Below are positions 56,244 through 64,000 of a DNA stretch of 64,000 nt, in pieces. The DNA lies in contig JAVVSR010000009.1 of assembly GCA_036654095.1 (NCBI GenBank), positions 16,215 to 80,214 on the forward strand. Direction: 5' to 3'. Numbering within the stretch: position 1 is the first letter of the stretch; each line of letters opens with the position of its first letter. A program made the position numbers and the translations under genes. This stretch comes from JAVVSR01 sp036654095 (GTDB lineage: Bacteria > Bacillota > Clostridia > Christensenellales > CAG-917). The notes beneath the pieces are model-generated. The model did not search any database. It worked only from the letters and a program-made list of their open reading frames with translations, and was not told the origin of the DNA.

Positions 56244-56267
56244 CATCAACAATGTTGATGTTTTTTT
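56244..56267. terminator. Bidirectional terminator after kdgK
   Basis: 7-bp core CATCAAC / GTTGATG with a 3-base loop, lengthened by G-U and A-T pairs; T7 on the + strand and A5 upstream. Confidence 0.8.
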
Positions 56268-57795
56268 AAATGTTTACTTTTAAAAGTACCAAGGCTTCGT
56301 TGTAATTTACTTTCCCAACTTCAGCTAAAATAAACACGCTGTTTTGACTTGTAATCGCTAAGCACGAATAGCCCGCAGGGCCGTCATATAAAAAATTTGA
56401 ATTAAAAGTTTTACCGCCGTCAGAGGAACTGCCATATGACAAGTTGGCTCGGGTTAAAAAGCAATCGGGATAAGATATAATAATCGTGCCAGTGCTTAGC
56501 TTATTTAGCGAACTCATACAAATTGGGGTTTTAAGGTCACTATTTTGCTGTTTAATATACCAACTCTGTCCAAAGTCACTTGAATATGAAAAACGTTGAT
56601 ATTGTTTGTTATGATAGTCGCTACACCCTGTGTTAGCGCGAGAAACCATCATTAAGTGTCCGTTTCGTAGTTCCACAATATCGCACTCATTGCCGTCAGC
56701 CGCGTCGCCACCGCGCTCCCAAGTTAGGCCGTGGTCGTCACTATATAATGCAAAACTTTTTCCCGAGTTACTGCAAGGAACAACCAATCGTCCGCTTGTA
56801 AGTTGCACCGCTTTACCCGGGCCGACCATAAGTTGTTTGTTGATTAATGTGGCGCTTTCTTTTAATATTTTTTGTCCATCAATTAAAATAGGTTCGCCCC
56901 ACGAAAAACTAAAATCGGGCAAGAGAGTTCCTTGTATATTGTACGTGCTATAATTATAGCCACTTGCTTTTGTTGCTGTTATATATACCATATTTAACTT
57001 ACAGGTGGTCTTATCGAAAACAGGTGTAGGATTGCCAACTTTCCCCAAAGTGTCGGCCGAAGTTAGTATAACAAAAGCTTTTGACCAAGTTTTTCCGTTG
57101 TCAGAGGATATCTTCCCAACGAGGTCAATTTTACCTTCGTCGCGCGATGAGTTTTTGCGAGCTTCAGCAGTTGCTAAAAGAACATCGTGTTTAAGTTTAA
57201 ATCCGTTATTATTTAAGGTATCCATATCAAGCGTAACTAGAGAGGGAATACGAAAGGTAAAATATCCTGCTTCACCATTTTCAAATAAGAAAATATTATC
57301 TCGATTTTCGATATTATTAAATGTTGCATAGTTTTGTGTTTTAGCCCAAGTAATTCCCGAAAGCATAAGTAAAATCAATGCGACCGATGAAACAATAGGC
57401 AAGTAACTTTTGCTTTTTAAAATAAATCCAATAAGTGCCGACAAAATTGTAAAAACAAAACCGACAATCATTATTATGTACGAAGCGGTAGACAGCGCGA
57501 GCGGTTGGAACATTGATATGATTAATGTAAATAAAATCATTAATACAAATGAAATTGTAAGCAGAACTATCATAATTATATTTGCAACTTGAACAGTTTT
57601 TTTAAAGGTTATTTTTTTAGCATACACAGCTATGCCCAAAGCAAAAGCGCCAAGGACAAGCGAAAACACTGTTATAATAGCGGCTGGCCTTTTAAATATT
57701 TCATAGTTTACAATTTGAAACAAAATCATTCCTGCAGAAATTAATGCCCACCCAATAACTAGCAATACAAGTTCAACAGTCCGTTTAATATTCAT
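56266..57795 (-). CDS. Membrane-anchored exo-sialidase (GH33-like)
   Basis: 509 residues from the ATG at 57795, chosen because GAGGTG precedes it closely; a GTG two codons upstream lies inside that SD. Five membrane helices (~7-29, 36-58, 68-95, 103-127, 132-150), then a six-blade propeller: FRIP motif (FTFRIPSLVTL), Asp boxes SSDNGKTWS, YSDDHGLTWE, SSDFGQSWY and SSDGGKTFN, and R-N-S-S-R-D-E for the acid region. Releases sialic acid from glycoconjugates outside the cell. No sialic acid catabolic genes are in the window, so the product may be used elsewhere or by neighbours. Confidence 0.9.
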   Translation of the reverse strand: MNIKRTVELVLLVIGWALISAGMILFQIVNYEIFKRPAAIITVFSLVLGAFALGIAVYAKKITFKKTVQVANIIMIVLLTISFVLMILFTLIISMFQPLALSTASYIIMIVGFVFTILSALIGFILKSKSYLPIVSSVALILLMLSGITWAKTQNYATFNNIENRDNIFLFENGEAGYFTFRIPSLVTLDMDTLNNNGFKLKHDVLLATAEARKNSSRDEGKIDLVGKISSDNGKTWSKAFVILTSADTLGKVGNPTPVFDKTTCKLNMVYITATKASGYNYSTYNIQGTLLPDFSFSWGEPILIDGQKILKESATLINKQLMVGPGKAVQLTSGRLVVPCSNSGKSFALYSDDHGLTWERGGDAADGNECDIVELRNGHLMMVSRANTGCSDYHNKQYQRFSYSSDFGQSWYIKQQNSDLKTPICMSSLNKLSTGTIIISYPDCFLTRANLSYGSSSDGGKTFNSNFLYDGPAGYSCLAITSQNSVFILAEVGKVNYNEALVLLKVNI

Positions 57796-57904
57796 ACTCA
57801 CCTCAAAAACAGGATATCACAGAGTTTTAAAAATATCAACAAAAATAAAAAAAGACTAAATACATAGCCTTTTAAAATCGGGAAAAGTTAAAATTTATGC
57901 GATA

Positions 57905-59302
57905 TTACTTATCCTCATTCTCATCTAAGTTGCTTTCGATATCATCGGTATTGCTAACATTGTCGCAAGCGCAAACATTGTCTGCTTCGATAACATCGGG
58001 TTGCGCTTGACCATTTGCGGGCATATCAAAAAAGTCGCTCGTGCTAACAGCGCGGTGGTGGTCGATAGCTTTCCATTGTGGCTTTCGTGAAATTATGCCA
58101 ATCGTAATTGACAACATATATATTATCATAAACAGCGGAAACAAAAAAGACGCTTTAATTAGAGTACTCATTTTGTCATACTTTAAATCATTTTTAGTCA
58201 GCGCGACACAAAGCAAGCTTTGCAAAACAAACGGTAAATAGAATATACAAGTCAGCGCGATAGCGGCCATTTTTAAAATTGAGTAGAGTATTTCGGGGTT
58301 ACTGCCGAACGCGACAATAGCCAAAGCGATTTTATAGCCATAGAAGATAGGAAACCAAAAACAACATATAAAAGCGATTGGCATAAAAAGAAGTGACAAA
58401 AACATATCTAAATATCCATATCTAAAAGTTGTAAAAAACTTTCCAAGCATTGGAATTCCTTGCGTAAAAAACAGTTTATTTAGGCCGTGTCCCATACGTA
58501 TATTTCTGTTAAAAGTATCCTTCATAGAAACGGGTTGTTCCTCAAAGAAAACCGCGTCATTAACGTAGCGCGTGCGTTTGCCTTCAAGCATGCGTTTAAA
58601 TGTAAATTCTGCATCTTCGCAAAGTCCAAAGCAATCCCAACCCTTTTCCTTAATAATTGATGAAGATATCATCATTCCTGAACCATTCATATTTTGGTCA
58701 GTATTTAACGCCGAACGCACCCTGCACGAATATCTGCAATCCCTAATATAGTACAGCCCCCAAACACAACTAATGTAGTTATCTGTAAGATTTTTGCTGT
58801 TGCTAAACCCGCGAGCCAACTCAACTCCTGTATCAAAAGCGTCGTTCATTTTAAGGACATAATCGGGATGAACTAGATTGTCTGCATCAAAAACAATAAA
58901 ACTTTCAATTTGCGGATAATCCTCAACAATTTGTTTAAAGGCAAAGTTCATTGCAAAACCCTTTGTGCGCTTAGTGTCGTCAAAGCGTTCAATCACATTC
59001 ACCCCTAATCCTCGAGCAATTTCAGCGGTGTTGTCGGTGCAGTTGTCGGCAATGACAAAAATAGTAAGTTTATCTAGGGGGTAGTTAAGATTTTTTAAGC
59101 TATTTATAGTTTCGGCAATTACCTTGCTTTCGTTGCGAGCTGGCACAACAATGCCAAAATGATGTTTTATCTCGGTGCTTTTGTAAGCCTTTGGCTTTAA
59201 AAAACACAAGAAAATGTAAATGACTTGAGGTAGAAAACCGATAGTTAAAACTGCCATTAAAACCTTATCGGTTATATTTAAAATAGTATCTAGTATTTCC
59301 AT
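57905..59302 (-). CDS. GT2-family membrane glycosyltransferase
   Basis: 465 residues. One N-terminal membrane helix (~12-33), a GT-A domain with VVPARNESKVIAETINSL, VIADNCTDNTAEIA, DADNLV (metal D-x-D) and LCEDAEFTFKRML, then about three or four C-terminal helices (~285-410), and an acidic tail. The R-N-I-R-M-G-H-G stretch corresponds to the Q/R-x-x-R-W motif of processive synthases, but W is replaced. Probably makes or extends a surface polysaccharide. Follows no partner gene. Confidence 0.9.
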   Translation of the reverse strand: MEILDTILNITDKVLMAVLTIGFLPQVIYIFLCFLKPKAYKSTEIKHHFGIVVPARNESKVIAETINSLKNLNYPLDKLTIFVIADNCTDNTAEIARGLGVNVIERFDDTKRTKGFAMNFAFKQIVEDYPQIESFIVFDADNLVHPDYVLKMNDAFDTGVELARGFSNSKNLTDNYISCVWGLYYIRDCRYSCRVRSALNTDQNMNGSGMMISSSIIKEKGWDCFGLCEDAEFTFKRMLEGKRTRYVNDAVFFEEQPVSMKDTFNRNIRMGHGLNKLFFTQGIPMLGKFFTTFRYGYLDMFLSLLFMPIAFICCFWFPIFYGYKIALAIVAFGSNPEILYSILKMAAIALTCIFYLPFVLQSLLCVALTKNDLKYDKMSTLIKASFLFPLFMIIYMLSITIGIISRKPQWKAIDHHRAVSTSDFFDMPANGQAQPDVIEADNVCACDNVSNTDDIESNLDENEDK

Positions 59303-59500
59303 TTAGTAGTTTCCTATAAAGTTAGTATAATAATATCATACCATATGTAACCAAAGTGTCAAGTTAATTGTGTAAAGTAGCGAGTTTTGGATATTTTGCA
59401 ACCTAAAAACAACACAATATTATAAATTTCTGCAAAAAGCATGTAGGTAAAAACAAGTGATAGTGGTCAAATGGTTATTTAAGGATATAAGGAAACATCT

Positions 59501-60412
59501 TTAAACGATGTGCGCTTTAAAAAACGCACACATCTTATCGTTTGCTTCCATACTTTCGTTCCATTCGGGAAAACAAATGTTGTAAACGTGTTGCAATTTA
59601 TGTTCCGTTTGGCCGTCTATAAAATCCACAAGCTCACATTCGATATTATTTTTCTTTAAAAGGTCAAAAAAAGCAAGGTTATATTTTTCAAAAAAATCGT
59701 TATTTGACGTGTTGATAAAAGTGGGCGGGAATGATAAGATATCGTCGTCGACAATACAACACGCTTTAAATAATTGCGAATTTTCAAAACCCTTTTCCTT
59801 GCCAAAAAGCAAGGCTAAATATTTTTTACCTAAACCCTTGCCCACGGTGAGAAGGTCGGCTAAATTGTAAACTCCACAAGTAAGCCCAATGGCGTTAATT
59901 TTTGCAATACATTTAACCTTGAAAATTGATTGAAGTTTAACGTCGTTTAATATTTTTATTGCCAAAGCAACAAAGTGCGCGCCTGCTGAATCACCAGTTA
60001 AAAATATGTTATTTACATCTAAACCATATTTATCGGCGTTTTCAACAATAAAATTTAGCGCATGTAAAATGTCTTCCATAGGCTCGGGCATACATTTTGT
60101 AGGTATCAAATGATAGCTTAAATTGACAACGGCAAACCCGCGCAAACATAAACCTTGACAAAAATATTTGTTTAATTCCTTGTCGCCATATGCCCAACCG
60201 CCTCCGTGTATGTCGAATATAACAGGAAGTTTCCCGACGGCTTTCTCGTGACGATAAATGTCAAGCGTGTGAAAAACTTCGTTGTCGTTGCGATAGAAAA
60301 GATTTGTCGTTTCTGATATTTCGGATATTGGTTGTTTTAAGGCGAGCCTTTTGTCGTCGGATTTTTTAATTAAACCCCACCAAGCGCTAACTATTTTTTC
60401 AACAAGTCCCAT
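59501..60412 (-). CDS. Alpha/beta hydrolase, HSL-type esterase
   Basis: 303 residues from the ATG at 60412, picked because GGAGGTG sits 5 bases before it. Oxyanion HGGG at ~69-72, nucleophile S142 in GDSAGAH, Asp/His near the end (EHKLQHVYNICFPEW). Hormone-sensitive-lipase-type enzymes deacylate small esters or glycans. The C-terminal region has an insert near LLFGKEKGFENSQLFKACC. Substrate unknown. Confidence 0.9.
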   Translation of the reverse strand: MGLVEKIVSAWWGLIKKSDDKRLALKQPISEISETTNLFYRNDNEVFHTLDIYRHEKAVGKLPVIFDIHGGGWAYGDKELNKYFCQGLCLRGFAVVNLSYHLIPTKCMPEPMEDILHALNFIVENADKYGLDVNNIFLTGDSAGAHFVALAIKILNDVKLQSIFKVKCIAKINAIGLTCGVYNLADLLTVGKGLGKKYLALLFGKEKGFENSQLFKACCIVDDDILSFPPTFINTSNNDFFEKYNLAFFDLLKKNNIECELVDFIDGQTEHKLQHVYNICFPEWNESMEANDKMCAFFKAHIV

Positions 60413-60424
60413 TTGCACCTCCAC

Positions 60425-60772
60425 AATAACTATAAATATTTTAGCACAGCGCGCTAAAACTTACAACTAATATAAAAAATTAATTGTCAACTAAAAATAC
60501 TACAAAAAATATTTGACAAAGGCAAGATTATAATAAAACATAAAAAGGCTAATAAATTTTTAAAATAATATTAGATAAATTTGATATTATCAAGCTATTT
60601 AATTGTAAATAATATGTTAAAGTTGTATAATAAATATGCGTAAAATTTAAAAGTTGTTTTGTCGTAAATGGTTTTTATAATGTTTTGTATAAGCTTGAAA
60701 TAAAATCATTGTTTTTAGTCAAAACGATGTCGTTGAAATATTACTAGCGGATAATATAAAAAAGAGGTAAAT
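60425..60772. other. 348-bp AT-rich gap
   Basis: Divergent-promoter region of the esterase and ATP-grasp genes. No gene or RNA recognised. Contains the 14-base word TTACTAGCGGATAA (60741-60754), also present at 13732-13745, just before the ribosome binding site. Confidence 0.4.
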
Positions 60773-61636
60773 ATGACGGGCTGGCTTATTACCAACGGGT
60801 TTTTAAAAGGCGAAAAATTTGATGGCATTTATAATTTGTTAGTTGAAGCCTGCGAAAAGAGAGGCGTAGAGTTGTTGCGCTTTACTAACAGTGATATTTT
60901 AGTGAAAATCGGTTTCAATAAAGCCGTTGAAGCGGATTTTGTGCTATTTTGGGACAAGGATGTCAAGTTGGCAGCGTATCTTGAAAAGTGCGGATATAAA
61001 GTTTTTAACAGCGCGCGCGCTATCGCGATTTGCGACGATAAGGCATTGACCTCGCTTGCGCTATTAAATAAAGGAATAGCGATGCCAAAGACAATATTTG
61101 CGCCAATGACATTTTCAAATGTGGGCTACACCGACTACAACTTTTTAAAAAGCGTAGCGGAGGAGTTGGGTTTCCCCCTAGTGGTTAAGGAGTGTTTTGG
61201 CTCATTTGGAAGGGAAGTTTATTTAGCAAAAGATGACATTGAACTGTTGAAAATTGTTGAAAATATTGGTGTAAAACCGATGCTTTTTCAGGAGCTAATT
61301 GTGTCAAGTTACGGTCGCGATATTCGGGTGGAAGTTGTCGGGGGCAAAGTGGTTGCAAGCGTTATGCGCGTTGCGAGCGAAGGCGAATTTATTGCTAACG
61401 TTACCCACGGAGGGAAGATGTTTCCGTATGTCTTAAGCGAAGCGGAGATAGAGTTGGCAATTAACGCTTCAAAGGCTTTACAGTTGGATTTTGCAGGCAT
61501 AGACATATTATTTGGTGAAAACAACAAACCTTTACTGTGTGAAGTAAACACTAACGCGCACTTTAAAAACTTGTTATTAGCTACTGGAATTAACGTTGCT
61601 GACGCCATTGTTGAATATGTATTGGGCGCAATATGA
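60773..61636 (+). CDS. RimK-like ATP-grasp ligase 1
   Basis: 287 residues. N-terminal pre-ATP domain, then the ATP-grasp core: FPLVVKECFGSFGREV, IRVEVVGGKVVASVMR, FIANVTHGG, and metal site DILFG...LLCEVNTNAHFKN. Joins a carboxylate to an amine via acyl phosphate. Overlaps ligase 2 by four bases (ATGA). Such pairs act on protein tails (RimK), glutamate-tailed cofactors, or RiPP precursors; the sequence does not tell which. SD GAGGTAA. Confidence 0.9.
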   Translation: MTGWLITNGFLKGEKFDGIYNLLVEACEKRGVELLRFTNSDILVKIGFNKAVEADFVLFWDKDVKLAAYLEKCGYKVFNSARAIAICDDKALTSLALLNKGIAMPKTIFAPMTFSNVGYTDYNFLKSVAEELGFPLVVKECFGSFGREVYLAKDDIELLKIVENIGVKPMLFQELIVSSYGRDIRVEVVGGKVVASVMRVASEGEFIANVTHGGKMFPYVLSEAEIELAINASKALQLDFAGIDILFGENNKPLLCEVNTNAHFKNLLLATGINVADAIVEYVLGAI

Positions 61637-62466
61637 AAGTTTGGTTAATTTACGATAAAGAAAGATATTCAATAAACGCTTTTTATGCAAAATTGTATGT
61701 AAAACATTTTGCCAGAGTTGGCATAAGTTGCGACATTATAATGATTGAAAACTTGTCGTATACAAATAAGCGATGGTACTATGAAAATAAAGAAGTTGAG
61801 CTTCCCTTATGCGCAATTATGCGTACATATAATTGTGGCTTAAGTTCGTCGCTTGAAAATAATGGTATTCGAGTTTTTAATAATTCTCGTGTAGCCGAAA
61901 TATGCAACAACAAGTTTTTAACTTATAAGTTGGCCAAAAAGCACGACTTACCCGTAATGGAAACGGTTTTAGTTTCGGGCGACAGTGGCGTTGAAGTTCC
62001 ATTTAAGTTGCCCTATGTTGCAAAATCGCTTGACGGACATGGTGGCAAAGAGGTGTTTTTAATAACGTCTGAGGATGAGTTTTGTGAAATAAACGAAAAG
62101 TTGTTACATAAGCCATTCATCGTACAAAGATTAGCCGAAAGTGTCGGGAAAGACTTGCGCGTGTATGTTTTGGGTGGTAATATAATAGCGGGAATGTTGA
62201 GGACTTCTCAAAAAGATTTTCGAAGCAACTATTCATTGGGTGGCAACGCGACTCGTGTTGAAATAAGCGATGAAATTAAAGATATTGTTAAAAAAGTAAA
62301 TGAAATATTACCTTCGGATTTTATAGGTGTTGACTTTATTTTTGATAGAGATGGTGTTAAACTGAACGAAATTGAAGATATTGTCGGTTCACGTATGCTT
62401 TATGAAATAGGAATTGATATAGTAAAGGATTATGTTGCTTATATTATGGCGTGTCTGATAAAATAG
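61633..62466 (+). CDS. RimK-like ATP-grasp ligase 2
   Basis: 277 residues. LPYVAKSLDGHGGKEVF, RVYVLGGNIIAGMLRT, FRSNYSLGG, and DFIFDRDGVKLNEIEDIVGS show the ATP-grasp core. N-terminal region reads CAIMRTYNCGLSSSLE. It is diverged from ligase 1. Two coupled ligases can act in sequence on one substrate. The 39-bp repeat array begins ~80 bases after the stop. Confidence 0.9.
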   Translation: MKVWLIYDKERYSINAFYAKLYVKHFARVGISCDIIMIENLSYTNKRWYYENKEVELPLCAIMRTYNCGLSSSLENNGIRVFNNSRVAEICNNKFLTYKLAKKHDLPVMETVLVSGDSGVEVPFKLPYVAKSLDGHGGKEVFLITSEDEFCEINEKLLHKPFIVQRLAESVGKDLRVYVLGGNIIAGMLRTSQKDFRSNYSLGGNATRVEISDEIKDIVKKVNEILPSDFIGVDFIFDRDGVKLNEIEDIVGSRMLYEIGIDIVKDYVAYIMACLIK

Positions 62467-62548
62467 GTATTGACGATTGTTGAAAAGGTGAACAAAAGCG
62501 AGGTTTAATAAATTTTTTAAAAATATAAGTATGTTTTATTAAAACTCG

Positions 62549-62838
62549 TATTTAATGCAACAAACAGTAATATGTTTATTTGGACAAGTTATTCAATACA
62601 ACAAACAGTAACGATTATTTGGACAAGTTATTTAATACAACAAGCAGTAACGCTTATTTGGACAAGTTATTTAATGCAACAAACAGTAACGATTATTTGG
62701 ACAAGTTATATAAAATAACAAGCAGCAATGCTTATTTGGTCAAGTTATTTAATACAACAAACAGTAACGCTTATTTGGACAAGTTATATAAAATAACAAA
62801 CAGTAATATGTTTATTTGAATAAGTTATATAAAATAAT
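62549..62838. repeat. 39-bp tandem repeat array (six units plus partial ends)
   Basis: Units at 62581-62619, 62620-62658, 62659-62697, 62698-62736, 62737-62775 and 62776-62816 (last is 41 bases), flanked by partial copies at 62549-62580 and from 62817. The first flank and the last unit share the variant ending ACAGTAATATGTTTATT. A 79-codon open frame from a TTG at 62580 would read repeats of LDKLFNTTNSNxY. A shorter second frame from the ATG at 62572 is also open (48 codons). Neither has a Shine-Dalgarno, so I treat it as non-coding unless shown otherwise. Confidence 0.85.
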
Positions 62839-62945
62839 ATCATATGTAATACTACCGAGTTTATATTTTATATATACCTTATAAAGATAGTGATTTAAAA
62901 ACGCAAAAAATAAAAAATAATATAACGAGAATTTAGGAGGAAATC

Positions 62946-63164
62946 ATGGGAAGGTTTTCAATGGACAGCACAATTAAGGAAATTATTGAGGATAAAGAGG
63001 CGCGCGCGATTATTGAAAGACTTGTACCAAACATTTTAAATCATCCGATGATTAGTTTTGGATATAGTTATACAATAGGGAAGGCGTTGGCGTATAGTAA
63101 AATGATAGGGATATCTGAAGAAACAGAAAAATCTATTAAAAACGAATTATTTGCGCTTTTATAA
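62946..63164 (+). CDS. Small helical-domain protein
   Basis: 72 residues after an excellent SD (AGGAGG). FSMDSTIKEIIEDKEARAIIERLVP and the I-G-K-A-L / E-E-T-E-K-S-I-K-N-E-L tail match a short helical module often seen at the C-terminus of glycoside hydrolases in Clostridia. Here it stands alone. It could be a fragment of such an enzyme or a free adaptor. Terminator-like hairpin at 63330. Confidence 0.75.
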   Translation: MGRFSMDSTIKEIIEDKEARAIIERLVPNILNHPMISFGYSYTIGKALAYSKMIGISEETEKSIKNELFALL

Positions 63165-63329
63165 ATGTTTAAAGATGTTGCTAGGGCAGAATGCGAATGA
63201 GGCAAGTCATTTCATTTTGATACAAATTTATTTAAGCTAGGGACATAAGCTAGTTTTATTTAAAAGTAAATGAAATAGCTGAAAGCAATACAATAAAACG
63301 GTATAGTTTAAATTATTAATAGTAAAACA

Positions 63330-63363
63330 AAAAAACTTCACAAATTATTTTGGGAAGTTTTTT
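63330..63363 (+). terminator. Hairpin before the rRNA promoter
   Basis: 10-bp stem AAAAAACTTC / GAAGTTTTTT with a 14-base loop. Insulates the rRNA operon from the upstream gene. 63165-63329 is AT-rich with nothing recognised. Confidence 0.6.
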
Positions 63364-63470
63364 ATTTGGACAAAACAGTCGGTTTTTTGTTAAAAAATCA
63401 TAAAAGTAAATACTTTTTATATGTTGAAGTTAAAAAAATGTTAAAAAGCTTAAAAAATAATTAAAAACTG

Positions 63471-63499
63471 TTGACAATAAAAAACGCATATGGTAGTAT
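63471..63499 (+). promoter_or_regulatory. rRNA operon promoter
   Basis: TTGACA (63471-63476), 17-base spacer, TAGTAT (63494-63499), extended by TGG. The leader of ~150 bases leads into 16S. Confidence 0.85.
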
Positions 63500-63653
63500 A
63501 TAAAAGCTGTCGCCGAAAGGTGTCAGTTGAACCTTAAAATTGAATAGACAGGAAAAGCGAAGTAAATTTTTTGTAGAGAATTATAAACATGAATTAACAA
63601 CGTCAAATCCAAAATTACGCAAAGTAATGTCAGAATTGTCGTTAGTCAAGATT

Positions 63654-64000
63654 GAACTTGAGAGTTTGATCCTGGCTCAGGACGAACGCTGGCGGCATGC
63701 CTAACACATGCAAGTCGAACGAAGCTAGCAATAGCTTAGTGGCGAACGGGTGAGTAACACACGAGCAACCTACCTCTTACTGGGGGATAACACCGGGAAA
63801 CTGGTGCTAATACCGCATAAGACCACAGTACCGCATGGTACAGGGGTCAAAACGATTTAGTGGTAAGAGATGGGCTCATGTCCCATTAGCTAGTTGGTGA
63901 GATAATAGCCCACCAAGGCAACGATGGGTAGCCGACTTGAGAGAGTGATCGGCCACACTGGAACTGAGACACGGTCCAGACTCCTACGGGAGGCAGCAGT
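63654..64000 (+). rRNA. rrs: 16S ribosomal RNA, 5' part
   Basis: Begins about seven bases before AGAGTTTGATC (63661). Contains the standard GCCTAACACATGCAAGTCGAACG region, GGATAACACCGGGAAACTGG, GATCGGCCACACTGGAACTG, and the universal ACTCCTACGGGAGGCAGCAG at the window edge. Roughly 347 of ~1500 bases. The variable regions look clostridial but I cannot place them to family. Confidence 0.98.

Noticed and set aside
62580..62819. 79-codon open frame over the 39-bp array as a firm gene
   Set aside because: TTG start, no SD, and a competing open frame from the ATG at 62572. Kept only as a hypothesis under findings.

Overview
The window comes from an AT-rich, low-GC Gram-positive bacterium of the Firmicutes/Clostridia type, probably an uncultured gut anaerobe. 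The evidence is a YyaC-type sporulation protein, the Bacillus-like order yaaO-tmk-holB-ricT, a T-box riboswitch ahead of cysE-cysS, type III glutamine synthetase, an anaerobic sulfatase-maturating enzyme, and a 16S rRNA gene whose first ~350 bases begin at ~63654. The genetic code is standard. No tRNA, CRISPR array, insertion sequence or prophage was seen, and the window starts inside ftsH and ends inside 16S rRNA.

Layout. 1-8 kb: ftsH (partial), yyaC, a CvpA-like membrane protein, HU, and a 1260-residue surface protein with internal repeats. 8-16.4 kb: GNAT acetyltransferase, T-box(Cys)-cysE-cysS, glnN, a 12-bp minisatellite, a membrane M28-like pseudo-peptidase and an alpha/beta hydrolase. 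16.4-24.8 kb: an orphan PTS IIC-like permease; a five-gene operon (SCP2-like protein, class III aminotransferase, split transketolase, second SCP2-like protein); a TPR protein and a 2-hydroxyacid dehydrogenase. 25-32.2 kb: a secreted protein, a polytopic membrane protein, and a TetR-led operon on the minus strand (class III aminotransferase, FGGY kinase, two class II aldolases, one without its zinc ligands). 32.5-42.8 kb: greA-lysS, a radical-SAM maturase with a membrane-anchored sulfatase, yaaO-tmk-holB-ricT, and an unlisted 56-residue gene with its own promoter. 43-56 kb: a hexuronate/glycoside catabolic locus (uxuA, SDR, two Gfo/Idh/MocA-isomerase pairs, GPH symporter, two KDPG-type aldolases, KDG kinase) with alr and a beta-CASP nuclease between. 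56-64 kb: a five-helix-anchored sialidase, a GT2 glycosyltransferase, an esterase, a pair of ATP-grasp ligases followed by a 39-bp repeat array, a 72-residue protein, and the rRNA promoter with 16S.

How the parts fit. The sulfatase with its maturase, the sialidase and the uronate locus suggest a life on sulfated, sialylated and uronate-containing glycans. The two aminotransferase loci (17.9-22.8 and 27.2-32.2 kb) do not match any pathway I can name. Coupling tandem lipid-binding-type SCP2 domains to a split transketolase and a PLP aminotransferase is the strongest candidate here for an undescribed system. The function offered for it below is inference only.
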